DNA from: Oscillospiraceae bacterium
GTDB lineage: Bacteria; Bacillota; Clostridia; Oscillospirales; Oscillospiraceae
DNA: 43,364 nucleotides
Assembly (NCBI GenBank): GCA_009783555.1
Contig: WRDH01000025.1
Span: forward strand, 1-43,364
Direction: 5' to 3'
Shown: positions 8,781-16,448 of the stretch, piece by piece
Position numbering within the stretch: the first letter of the stretch is position 1
Layout of the letters: each line of letters begins with the position of its first letter
Program-made: the position numbers and the translations under genes
Notes under the pieces: model-generated
What the model was told of the DNA's origin: nothing
Databases searched by the model: none
The model's input: the letters and a program-made list of their open reading frames with translations, nothing else

Positions 8781-10196
8781 TCAACCGTCGCGTTTTACGG
8801 GTTCGGTGAGCGGATTCCAATAATAATTCACATCAACAAGCGCGGGTAAGCCCGTCAGGTCAAGACTTGTAAGGTTGTTATTTCCAACACGAAGCTCGCG
8901 GAGAGAAATGCAACCGGAAACATTTAAACCTGTGAGATTGTTATGTGCAATATCCAGGATTTCAAGGTAGCCCAATCCCGAAACATCCAAATTACCCGTT
9001 AATCCCAAGCCATACAAGAATATTTCATGCACATGTCCGTTATTCCATAAAATAAAGTTTGTTGTATGATGCTCTATACCATCATCATCACTCCATGTAT
9101 CTCCTCTATCCCACATCCAGGCACCCGGAATTTCTAAGTTAAACCCTTCAAACTGTGCTTGTATCTTAGAGAAATTGTCTTCGTACAAGAAAAATTCAAC
9201 CAGTTTTTGAAACTCGTAATCATCATAACCTATAGGGGTTTGGACATTAACCGGAGGTTCGCTTACATCCGGAGACTCTGTAGCAGCAGGGTTATTGTTT
9301 AAAAAAGACATGTCATTAAATATATTTGATAACACATAGATGCTTAAACCAATCACAATTGCTGCCACCGCAGTTATCGCAATAGATGTTGCAGCCCGTC
9401 TCCTCCTGTTTTTATATCTCAATAGTGCTTTTTTTAGCGAAGAAGCACTTTGGAAACGCGATTTCGGGTCGAGTGCCGTGCATTTTGACGCTATCTTTTC
9501 CAGACGATTATCTTGAATCTTAGTTTCATTGTTGGCAGTTCCGGTCAGCCAGTACCGTATTACCACACCGAATGAATAGATATCGGTACGGCAATCGGTT
9601 TGCGCGAACCCGTATTGCTCCGGCGGAGCGAAATCATGTGTTCCGAAATATACGGTGTCTTTTTTTACATCCTTTTGAAATTTCCTGGATATCCCGAAAT
9701 CTATCAGTATCGCAGCATTTGTCTCCGGATTGATGATGATATTCGAGGGTTTTATATCACGGTGGATGATTGGTTCGGGCTGTGAGTGTAAGTATATCAG
9801 AATATCGCAGATTGATACGAGAACATCTATCATTTGTGATATCCCTGCATAGTTTTTCCCCGTTAAATACACATCGAGCGGCTCACCATCTATGTATTTA
9901 CGGAGCGTGTAGTGTGTACTGTCTGAACCATACGGATTTTCATAGACCGGCAACCCTTTGTGTTTAAGATTTTGAAGAAGTAATGCCTCATTACCCATCG
10001 CTACATCCGGATTGGTTTGCAGTTTAAGTACATAAAGATCATTTGTATCTCTTTCCGAAGCGATAAACGTGCTGCTGAAATCATTAGATCCTATTCTTTC
10101 AAGCAGGTCAAAACGATTTGACAACTCTTCGGGAAGTTCAAACTCGGTAAAATTTGAGTTTAGAAAGCCTTCTGTCAGCGGACTGCTCATAATCAT
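8781..10196 (-). CDS. Transmembrane Ser/Thr protein kinase with leucine-rich ectodomain
   Basis: The N-terminal kinase domain (about 30-265) has the ATP-anchoring Lys58 (VLKLQT), a normal catalytic loop HRDIKPSN, a DFG motif (LIDFGISRKF) and APPEQYG in the activation segment. The glycine loop is degenerate (IGSNDFSSTF instead of GxGxxG). One membrane helix follows (about 268-290, ITAVAAIVIGLSIYVLSNIF). The outside part ends with short leucine-rich units (LEILDIAHNNLTGLNVSGC). Unlike the four kinases to the right, it has no zinc ribbon and keeps the HRDxK lysine, so it belongs to another subfamily. Its ATG overlaps the stop of the upstream HTH gene by 4 nt (ATGA), implying translational coupling and a joint function. 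Kinase identity is sure; the signal is unknown. Confidence 0.9.
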   Translation of the reverse strand: MIMSSPLTEGFLNSNFTEFELPEELSNRFDLLERIGSNDFSSTFIASERDTNDLYVLKLQTNPDVAMGNEALLLQNLKHKGLPVYENPYGSDSTHYTLRKYIDGEPLDVYLTGKNYAGISQMIDVLVSICDILIYLHSQPEPIIHRDIKPSNIIINPETNAAILIDFGISRKFQKDVKKDTVYFGTHDFAPPEQYGFAQTDCRTDIYSFGVVIRYWLTGTANNETKIQDNRLEKIASKCTALDPKSRFQSASSLKKALLRYKNRRRRAATSIAITAVAAIVIGLSIYVLSNIFNDMSFLNNNPAATESPDVSEPPVNVQTPIGYDDYEFQKLVEFFLYEDNFSKIQAQFEGFNLEIPGAWMWDRGDTWSDDDGIEHHTTNFILWNNGHVHEIFLYGLGLTGNLDVSGLGYLEILDIAHNNLTGLNVSGCISLRELRVGNNNLTSLDLTGLPALVDVNYYWNPLTEPVKRDG

Positions 10197-10636
10197 CGCT
10201 CCTCTCCTAAAGTAGGAAGAGATAAATCAAATAATGATGTTTGAACGGCTACTATATCGTATCCATGATTTAATGCATAGACAATTACGGCGTCCCGTTT
10301 GATTTTCGGGTAAAGAGCGCTTTTCCCTGCAACCCTTAGTAATTTTTGTGTTTCATCAAAACTTAGTCCAAAGCCTAAAGCCAACTGCAGGACTTTATCA
10401 CGCGAGGGTGTTCTGGTGCCGTTAAAGAGCTGATGCCCATAGGTGCGCTCTATATCTGCTTTATTTATAATGTGCTGAGGCAAAGCATTTCTTTCCGAGC
10501 ATAGTGCCGAAATGTACTCGGAAAATGTCGGAGTATCATACTCACTCTCATCAAATCGTTTTATAAAACGTTCGAGAGATGTTGTTTTGAATATACGTTG
10601 TAATAATGTACTGGTTGATTCTTTTGCTCTCGGCAT
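10193..10636 (-). CDS. Small HTH (XRE-like) protein coupled to a kinase
   Basis: This 147-residue protein has a central helix-turn-helix of the XRE/lambda-repressor type (about 65-110): YGHQLFNGTRTPSRDKVLQL, followed by a helix FDETQKLLRVAG. There is no membrane segment. The N terminus is Ser/Thr rich (STSTLLQ, TTSLERF) and could be a phosphorylation target of the kinase it is coupled to. The start is well supported by GGAGGGGAG. The family of HTH proteins paired with membrane kinases occurs in clostridia, but I know of no defined function. It may be a transcription regulator or an adaptor controlled by the kinase at 8781-10196. Confidence 0.7.
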   Translation of the reverse strand: MPRAKESTSTLLQRIFKTTSLERFIKRFDESEYDTPTFSEYISALCSERNALPQHIINKADIERTYGHQLFNGTRTPSRDKVLQLALGFGLSFDETQKLLRVAGKSALYPKIKRDAVIVYALNHGYDIVAVQTSLFDLSLPTLGEER

Positions 10637-10786
10637 TTGTGATACTCCCCTCCATTATCATGTATATAATTATCCTTGCTATTGCATTATCTTGCAAGTT
10701 TAAATAATTATTTACAGCGTTATTATATACGCATTAGTTCAAAATATGATAACCTCTGTGTGTTAATTATATCATAATATCTTAGT

Positions 10787-10831
10787 AAAAACGGGTAAAG
10801 GTGTGCATGATGCACACCTTTACCCGTTTTT
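10787..10831. repeat. Perfect 22-bp palindrome between divergent kinase operons
   Basis: Two exact 22-nt arms (10787-10808 and 10810-10831) flank one central G. The outer ends are AAAAA and TTTTT, so each strand reads as a strong stem with a T-run, i.e. a bidirectional terminator shape. Both neighbouring genes point away from it, so it ends no intact gene here. It may be left over from a lost upstream gene (see the PP2C fragment at 10862) or act as an attenuator or operator. Confidence 0.85.
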
Positions 10832-10861
10832 GCTTTTATATAATATTATACCATATTATGC

Positions 10862-10960
10862 ACACAAACACTCGATCACAGTGTTTCCCAAATGGCTTTA
10901 TATTCGGGTGAAATCACACTTGATCAAATACGCCATCATGAAGACAGGAACGAGGAATAA
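10862..10960 (+). pseudogene. Remnant of a PP2C phosphatase gene
   Basis: In one frame this stretch reads TQTLDHSVSQMALYSGEI, then TLDQIRHHEDRNEE and a stop. It aligns residue for residue with the intact PP2C at 17814 (EQTLDHSVSQVAVFSGEI, then TIDEIRHHDDRNRV). The remainder of the phosphatase on both sides is absent. The fragment ends 3 nt before the ATG of the kinase at 10964, and its last codons supply that kinase's GAGGAA ribosome-binding site. It is therefore a recombination or deletion scar showing that a third PP2C gene once preceded this kinase. Confidence 0.85.
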
Positions 10961-10963
10961 TTC

Positions 10964-12823
10964 ATGGATTTCGACCCTAATCTTCTATGCATGGGTTGTT
11001 TTACGAAAAACGATCCGCCTGTGAAAGTATGCCCTGTTTGCGGCTTTGACGAGTCAAAGGCAAACGAGTCAGTGCATAATTTGCCGTTGCGCACAATCCT
11101 TCACGGTAAGTACTTGCTCGGCAACCTGCTCGGCGAAGGGGGTTTTGGCATTACTTACTTAGGGTGGGACTTAAATCTTGACCTCAAGGTTGCCGTAAAG
11201 GAATATTATCCTTCCGGCTATGTATACAGAGAAACAGCAACGACCGTTCACCCGTTTACAGGGTCACAGGGGGAACACTTTCGCAATGGTAGGGATAAGT
11301 TCATAAAAGAAGCAAAAAGTCTCGCTAAATTTTTTAACCTTCCGGGTATTGTTTTAGTTAAGGACTATTTTCAGGAAAACGGCACAGCGTATATCGTCAT
11401 GGAATATATAGACGGCTTAACGCTGAAAAGTTACCTGAAGCGATCGGATGAGAATTTCCCTTCGGCGCAACTGTTTGACCTGATGAAACCCGTTATGTCA
11501 TCACTTGCCGAGGTTCATAAAGCCGGTTTGATCCACAGGGATATAAGCCCGGATAATATTATGATAGATAAAGAAGGTCGTTTGAAGCTTCTGGATTTCG
11601 GCGCAGCACGCGATTATACGGACAGCGGGAATAAAAGTCAGTCTGTGCTTATTAAGCCCGGCTATGCTCCCGAGGAGCAATATCGCGCTAAAGGTAAGCA
11701 GGGTCCTTGGACAGATGTATACGCGCTATGCGCAACTATGTATAAATGCATTACAGGCGTGACTCCGGATGAGGCAATTGAACGTGTTCGCGGAGATGAG
11801 GTCGAGGCACCGTCAAAGCTGGGAGTTGCGATTGCACCAAATCAAGAAGAAGCATTGATGAAAGGTCTATCCGTTTACTCTGAGGGTCGTTTTCAAAGTG
11901 TTCAGGAACTATATGACAGCCTTTATACTGTTCTTGCGGAGATTGTATCTATTCCCGCTTCTGCTCCTAATTTAAAATCAGAAGCGAAACCGGAGTCAGA
12001 GTGTGAAGAAGGTCCCGCGCAAGAGTCAAAGCAAGAACCTGCGCAAAAAAGCGAGCCAAAACCGATACGTGAACCTAAACCAAAACCCGTACACGAACCA
12101 AATCCGAAACGCGAACCAAAGCCGAAACGCGAACCAAAGCCGAAACGTGAGCCAAAACCCCTTATAAAAACCGGAGATAAAACAAAACCCTTTGTAAAAC
12201 CGGGTGTAATCGCTATCATTAGTATCTGTCTTATTGCAGTTGCTGTTCTTTTACTAATCTTTTCACCATGGCAACAAAGAGAAGAACCCGCTCCAATACC
12301 GACACCCACCGACGAAATAAACGGTTCCACAACCCCTTCGCCCGTACCATCGCCGCCACCGGAACCGACTCCTGAACCCACACCCGAACCTACCCCCGAA
12401 CCGACTCCTGAGCCCACACCCGAACCTATAGATGTGGAAAAAGTTTTCGAGCGTACGGTTGAACTGGGAGAGCCCATGGAGTTAAACGAATGGGGCTACA
12501 GGTTTTGGGGTTCAGGCAGTCATTTTAATCCCGGAAATCTAACCGTACATGATTTAAAACGTTCACGATATCTGATAATTGAGTTTGCCCGGGCTCCGCA
12601 GGATTTTATGACAATCAGCTTCCAAGGTGACGGTACGGGATATGACCAGACTTTTATCGATATACATGCTATAAGCGAAATTGTAAATAAAACGACTTTT
12701 ATAATAGATATGAGAAACCTTGAAACTTATGATGCTCTGATGAGTAGTACTGTCGACATTTTTATAGGTATCCATGACCCGCCTGATATACTGGATGCAT
12801 ATTTTGCAGACAGACGAGTATAG
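10964..12823 (+). CDS. Zinc-ribbon Ser/Thr kinase 1, transmembrane, beta-domain ectodomain
   Basis: The protein opens with a zinc ribbon (Cys9, Cys12, Cys23, Cys26). The kinase domain spans about 50-310: glycine loop GEGGFG at 57-62, Lys79, catalytic loop HRDIS at 191-195, DFG at 211-213, and APEEQYR. The catalytic-loop Lys of HRDxK is Ser195, as in its three paralogues here. A basic Lys-Pro-Arg-Glu linker (REPKPK repeats) leads to one membrane helix (about 411-430), then an outer Pro-Thr-Glu stalk (PEPTPEPTP) and a C-terminal beta-rich domain of about 110 residues ending LDAYFADRRV. That domain recurs at the end of kinase 2. It should sense an envelope signal and phosphorylate FHA partners. 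Start chosen at ATG 10964, with GAGGAA lying in a PP2C remnant. Confidence 0.93.
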   Translation: MDFDPNLLCMGCFTKNDPPVKVCPVCGFDESKANESVHNLPLRTILHGKYLLGNLLGEGGFGITYLGWDLNLDLKVAVKEYYPSGYVYRETATTVHPFTGSQGEHFRNGRDKFIKEAKSLAKFFNLPGIVLVKDYFQENGTAYIVMEYIDGLTLKSYLKRSDENFPSAQLFDLMKPVMSSLAEVHKAGLIHRDISPDNIMIDKEGRLKLLDFGAARDYTDSGNKSQSVLIKPGYAPEEQYRAKGKQGPWTDVYALCATMYKCITGVTPDEAIERVRGDEVEAPSKLGVAIAPNQEEALMKGLSVYSEGRFQSVQELYDSLYTVLAEIVSIPASAPNLKSEAKPESECEEGPAQESKQEPAQKSEPKPIREPKPKPVHEPNPKREPKPKREPKPKREPKPLIKTGDKTKPFVKPGVIAIISICLIAVAVLLLIFSPWQQREEPAPIPTPTDEINGSTTPSPVPSPPPEPTPEPTPEPTPEPTPEPTPEPIDVEKVFERTVELGEPMELNEWGYRFWGSGSHFNPGNLTVHDLKRSRYLIIEFARAPQDFMTISFQGDGTGYDQTFIDIHAISEIVNKTTFIIDMRNLETYDALMSSTVDIFIGIHDPPDILDAYFADRRV

Positions 12824-12860
12824 TGCAGCCTAAGAAGGAGACCCGGGAATACATTCCAAA

Positions 12861-12906
12861 TTCCTATAAAACATAGGAACACAGATACTCTCATTTATTA
12901 TATAAT
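12861..12906 (+). promoter_or_regulatory. Shared promoter element A (inverted repeat at -35)
   Basis: TTCCTAT at 12861-12867 and ATAGGAA at 12873-12879 form a 7-bp dyad. Overlapping its right end is AACACA (12878-12883), followed by exactly 17 nt and a perfect TATAAT at 12901-12906. The same arrangement occurs at 31134-31180 and on the minus strand at 35559-35515. It would drive the FHA adaptor gene at 12962 and perhaps the genes after it. Confidence 0.6.
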
Positions 12907-12961
12907 ATACGGATATAAATTAATCACAAATAACAAATCTTGATAAGGAAGGAAGAACACA

Positions 12962-13561
12962 ATGAACATGCAACAATGCGCCGGAGGCGGACACTTCTAC
13001 GACGCCTCGATTCACAGTGAATGCCCTTACTGCAAAACCGACAATGTCGGTGCGACGATGCCGCTGGACATGGGGCACACCATGCCGCTTGCCGGAGGAA
13101 GCTCTGACATTGGCAAAACCATGCCGCTTGCGCCGGGCGGAGACGGTGACAACCGTACACGAGCTCAGGGCAGTGTCAATGACGCAGGACGTACCGTAGC
13201 GATAATCAAAGAGGAGTTGGGCATTGACCCCGTCGTAGGTTGGCTCATCAGCTTGGAGGGCAAGGAAAAGGGCCGTGACTACCGCATTCATACCGATAAT
13301 AATTACATAGGACGCGGTGAGAATATGGATATTTGCATACGCGGCGATGACACTATTTCACGAGAGAATCATGCTACCATCAGCTACGATTCCAGGGACA
13401 AGGTTTTCTATTTCACGCCCGGAGATGGTAGAAGCATAGTACGTTTAAACGACAAAGGGGTGTTTTCAACCGCTGAGTTAAACGCGTACGACATTCTGGA
13501 AATCGGCAAAACCAAACTGGTATTTATGCCGCTTTGCGGAGACAGGTTTGAGTGGGAGTGA
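12962..13561 (+). CDS. FHA-domain adaptor with zinc knuckle and four Thr motifs
   Basis: A soluble 199-residue protein. The N terminus has Cys6 and a CPYC pair (21-24) with GHFYD between, probably a small zinc site. Then four spaced threonine motifs follow: GATMPL (Thr32), GHTMPL (Thr40), GKTMPL (Thr53) and GRTVAI (Thr78). The FHA domain fills about 93-199, with the hallmark IGRGENMDI and SRENH, which bind phosphothreonine. Adaptors with an N-terminal Thr phosphosite and a C-terminal FHA are known kinase substrates (for example GarA/OdhI and the T6SS Fha1). By analogy the TMPL threonines should be kinase targets that other FHA proteins here can bind. No membrane helix. It has its own promoter (element A). 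Confidence 0.92.
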   Translation: MNMQQCAGGGHFYDASIHSECPYCKTDNVGATMPLDMGHTMPLAGGSSDIGKTMPLAPGGDGDNRTRAQGSVNDAGRTVAIIKEELGIDPVVGWLISLEGKEKGRDYRIHTDNNYIGRGENMDICIRGDDTISRENHATISYDSRDKVFYFTPGDGRSIVRLNDKGVFSTAELNAYDILEIGKTKLVFMPLCGDRFEWE

Positions 13562-13670
13562 GATCAAGCTATAGTAAATTCAAACTTTAGTCAGTGGTGA
13601 AATGCGAGTCACATGATTACCTTACAAGGAATTACTCGTGCGTGATTTTGCCGTGGAAGGAATGGTTATA

Positions 13671-14891
13671 ATGATAAAGAAAGCATCCGGATTAATTTTT
13701 CTTTTAGTGGTTATTCTGCTTTGCGGGAGTCTTCTTGTTGCTCATGCAGTGACCACGGATACCGATGCAGATCCTGACGATGCCGACGGGAATTCAGAAG
13801 AGGTTAGGGATGAGATGCCCGATGATGATGAGATACCTAACGATGAAACGCCCAACGATGAGACGCCCGATGATGAGATACCCAATGATGAGACGCCCAA
13901 CGATGAGACGCCCGATAATGAAATACCTGATGAGGAGATACCTGATGAGGAGATACCCGATGATGAGATGCCCGACGATGAAGAGTCGTCAAATCTGTTT
14001 GCAGATTACTGGTGGGCATTTGCAATTGGCGGAGGAGTCCTCGTTCTCGGCGGAGCGGGCTTTGTCATGCTAAAGATAAAAAGAAAGAAACCCGTCATTG
14101 TCCAAGCCGCTGCACCGCCTGCCAACAACCAACACCCTGTTATGATAGGCAACTTGCACCATATCGGAGCGCGCGAAAGCCAGCAAGACAGTTTTGGCAT
14201 TTCGGATATATCTAACGCTGACCTTTGTGCCCGCAAGGGTATCCTTGGCGTGGTAGCTGACGGTATGGGCGGTATGGCTGACGGTGCGGAAACAAGCGCA
14301 ATCGTGACGCGGACCATGCTTCAATACTTCAATGAAGCTGCCCCGTCCGGTCATCCCGAGCTTGACTTGCTTGTCATGGTCAACGCAGCTAACGAAAATA
14401 TTAACCGTTTTATGACAGGACGCGAAAAAGGCGGCTCCACAGTTGTGGCTGTTATCATCCATGACAGCAAGCTGTATTGGGTGGCTGTCGGGGATAGCCG
14501 GATTTACTTGATTCGTAATGGAGCGATCATGCAGCTCAACCGCGAGCATGTCTACTCCGTGGAGCTTGATGAAAAAGCCGCTGCCGGCGAAATCTCATGG
14601 GAAACCGCTGCCGGTGATTCAAGGCGGGAAGCCCTTACCAGCTATCTTGGCATGAAAAACCTCGAAAAGATTGACCGCAGCTTCAGCCCTATGCAGTTAC
14701 TCGATGGCGACCGTATATTACTGATGTCGGACGGCGTCTTTGGAGTTTTGACTGACGAAGAAATACTCAGAACCATGCCGCATCCACCCCAAGAAAGCAC
14801 TATGATTCTGCAGGAAATGGTATTGGCAAAGCAAAATCCGCATCAGGATAATCTTACTGCGATACTGTTTGAATACCGGAGGCAGGTGTAA
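13671..14891 (+). CDS. Membrane-anchored PP2C Ser/Thr phosphatase
   Basis: I start it at ATG 13671 because GGAAGGA lies 9 nt upstream and the result is a clean signal peptide (MIKKASGLIFLLVVILLCGS). An in-frame GTG at 13638 would add 11 residues that do not suit a signal. An acidic outer stalk of repeated DDEIPNDETP-like units follows, then a membrane helix (WWAFAIGGGVLVLGGAGFVML) and a cytosolic PP2C domain. All PP2C metal-site motifs are present: SQQDSFG, VVADGMGG, VGDSRIYLI, LMSDGVFG and QDNLTAI. It should remove phosphates placed by the neighbouring kinases at the membrane. The stalk is made of near-identical codon repeats, so its length may vary between strains. A membrane-bound PP2C with an acidic ectodomain repeat is less common than the soluble form. 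Confidence 0.92.
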   Translation: MIKKASGLIFLLVVILLCGSLLVAHAVTTDTDADPDDADGNSEEVRDEMPDDDEIPNDETPNDETPDDEIPNDETPNDETPDNEIPDEEIPDEEIPDDEMPDDEESSNLFADYWWAFAIGGGVLVLGGAGFVMLKIKRKKPVIVQAAAPPANNQHPVMIGNLHHIGARESQQDSFGISDISNADLCARKGILGVVADGMGGMADGAETSAIVTRTMLQYFNEAAPSGHPELDLLVMVNAANENINRFMTGREKGGSTVVAVIIHDSKLYWVAVGDSRIYLIRNGAIMQLNREHVYSVELDEKAAAGEISWETAAGDSRREALTSYLGMKNLEKIDRSFSPMQLLDGDRILLMSDGVFGVLTDEEILRTMPHPPQESTMILQEMVLAKQNPHQDNLTAILFEYRRQV

Positions 14892-14949
14892 CATGACATG
14901 TTCACTTTAAGTACCGTGGGTAGGTGCAGCATGACATGTTCATTTTGAG
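14884..14949. repeat. Tandem 28-bp direct repeat, 38-nt period
   Basis: The stretches 14884-14911 and 14922-14949 match at 24 of 28 positions. Each contains the near-palindrome CATGACATGTT (AACATGACATGTT in the first). The first copy overlaps the stop codon of the PP2C gene, and the second lies 42 nt before the protease gene. It could be a twin operator for the downstream protease genes, or a small local duplication. Confidence 0.6.
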
Positions 14950-14991
14950 AGCAGAAAAAACAGTTATTATAGCAGGGAGAGTGATTATTAA

Positions 14992-16428
14992 ATGAAAGAA
15001 GTAACAAAAAAAGCGGCTTTACTGTTCATTTCCGTTATGATCGTCATAAGTGCAGTTATTCCGGCGTTTGCAGCTTTTGACATAAACGATGCCGCCGGCA
15101 GCGTTGTGCGTGTATATGGTTTTGAGTCTACAACCGAAAAAGCCGGAATCGGCAGTGCATTTGTAATCGCACATGACGGAGGGAGCACCTATCTTGTTAC
15201 AAACAGACATTGTATAACTGAGCGTATTATTGATTTCGACGTTAATGGCGAACCATACTATGCAGGCATTTACGATTTCAGAGACAATACTTATATCGTC
15301 TTAGATGATTACGGCGAAGAAATGCTCAAAGCAACTGTTTATATTCCGTCCGAAGATTTAAATGACGGTTTGGATATTGCCATCTTGAGGGTAGACGCAG
15401 GACTTAGCGATCGAAAAGTTCTGCCGCTGGCATCTGTCAAAACCGTGAAGCGCGGCGACAGAATATATCAGTTGGGTTTCCCGGGTGCGGTTGATGTTTT
15501 CTTTGGACCGGGTGATGATATACCTTCAACCGAAGAACACCTCACAATCTCCACCGGCTATGTAACAAACTTAAAAATAGAACTCCGCGGGACAAGGTAT
15601 TTGCAACATACCGCACCCTCCGTTGGCGGCACTTCAGGGGGGCCGATTATCAACGAAAGAGGTGCAGTGGTAGGCGTACACGCTTTTGCAATTACTGCGG
15701 CTCAAGAATACAAGGGAGCTGTTCATATAGACTACGTTATAGATATATGTAGAGAGTTATCCATCCCGTACACGCTTGCAGGCAGTGCTCAAGACGTAGA
15801 CGAGCCACCCGCCACCCAACCCGATCCACCCGGTCCGGGCGAGCCGGGCAGTCAACCCGGTACGGGTGATCAAGGCAACCAACCCGGTACGGGTGAGCAA
15901 AGCGATTTTGACATTGCTTCACTGTTGTCCGAATACTGGTGGGTTTTGGCAATCGTTGCGGGATTAATTATAATCCTGATTGCAAGCAAAAAGGGTAAAG
16001 CATCCTCAAAGGCATCTGTTCAAGCGCCGTCCACTGCGGCAGCACCCGTGCAAACTCCCATGCAGACGCCGATGCAACCTCCGATGTCCGCAGGTGCAGG
16101 ATATCCCTCTGCGTCAAGCGCATCGTCCCATCTCATATGCACAAGAGGGCATTTTGCAGGCACCACCTTCCCAATCAACGGAAGCTTATCCATAGGGCGC
16201 GATCCTAAGCGATGCCAGGTCGTATTTCCGGGTGAAACCAGAGGGATCAGCTCTCTGCACTGTCAGTTACGGCAACAAGGTTCAAGCGTCACACTTATAG
16301 ATAGCGGCTCTACATACGGCACTTTTCTTCCCGGCGGGCGTAAGCTGAACGCAAATGAGAGCGTCACGCTTAACTCCGGAGACAGCTTCTATCTGGCGGA
16401 TACAAAAAACGAGTTTAAGGTATTGTAG
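14992..16428 (+). CDS. Extracellular trypsin-like protease with cytosolic FHA domain
   Basis: A signal peptide (to about residue 28, ending IPAFAAF) leads to an outside S1C/HtrA-like trypsin fold with a complete catalytic triad: His73 (TNRHCI), Asp128 (GLDIAIL) and Ser215 (GGTSGGPI). There is no PDZ domain. A Pro-Gly stalk (GSQPGTGDQGNQPGTG) and one membrane helix (about 317-333, WWVLAIVAGLIIILIAS) follow, then a Pro/Met linker and a C-terminal FHA domain (about 380-478; SIGRDPKR, ISSLHC, STYGTF). So the protease faces out and the phosphothreonine-binding domain faces in. Kinase activity could control where it sits or which partner it meets. It begins a tight block with the PrsW-like gene 20 nt downstream. 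Strong RBS. Confidence 0.9.
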   Translation: MKEVTKKAALLFISVMIVISAVIPAFAAFDINDAAGSVVRVYGFESTTEKAGIGSAFVIAHDGGSTYLVTNRHCITERIIDFDVNGEPYYAGIYDFRDNTYIVLDDYGEEMLKATVYIPSEDLNDGLDIAILRVDAGLSDRKVLPLASVKTVKRGDRIYQLGFPGAVDVFFGPGDDIPSTEEHLTISTGYVTNLKIELRGTRYLQHTAPSVGGTSGGPIINERGAVVGVHAFAITAAQEYKGAVHIDYVIDICRELSIPYTLAGSAQDVDEPPATQPDPPGPGEPGSQPGTGDQGNQPGTGEQSDFDIASLLSEYWWVLAIVAGLIIILIASKKGKASSKASVQAPSTAAAPVQTPMQTPMQPPMSAGAGYPSASSASSHLICTRGHFAGTTFPINGSLSIGRDPKRCQVVFPGETRGISSLHCQLRQQGSSVTLIDSGSTYGTFLPGGRKLNANESVTLNSGDSFYLADTKNEFKVL

Positions 16429-16448
16429 TGTAGAGGAGGATTATCATC

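Noticed and set aside
11923-12477. Long minus-strand open frame (about 184 codons) of Gly-Ser-Val repeats opposite kinase 1
   Set aside because: It mirrors the Pro-Glu-Lys repeat codons of the kinase linker and stalk; the repeat makes the opposite strand open by chance.
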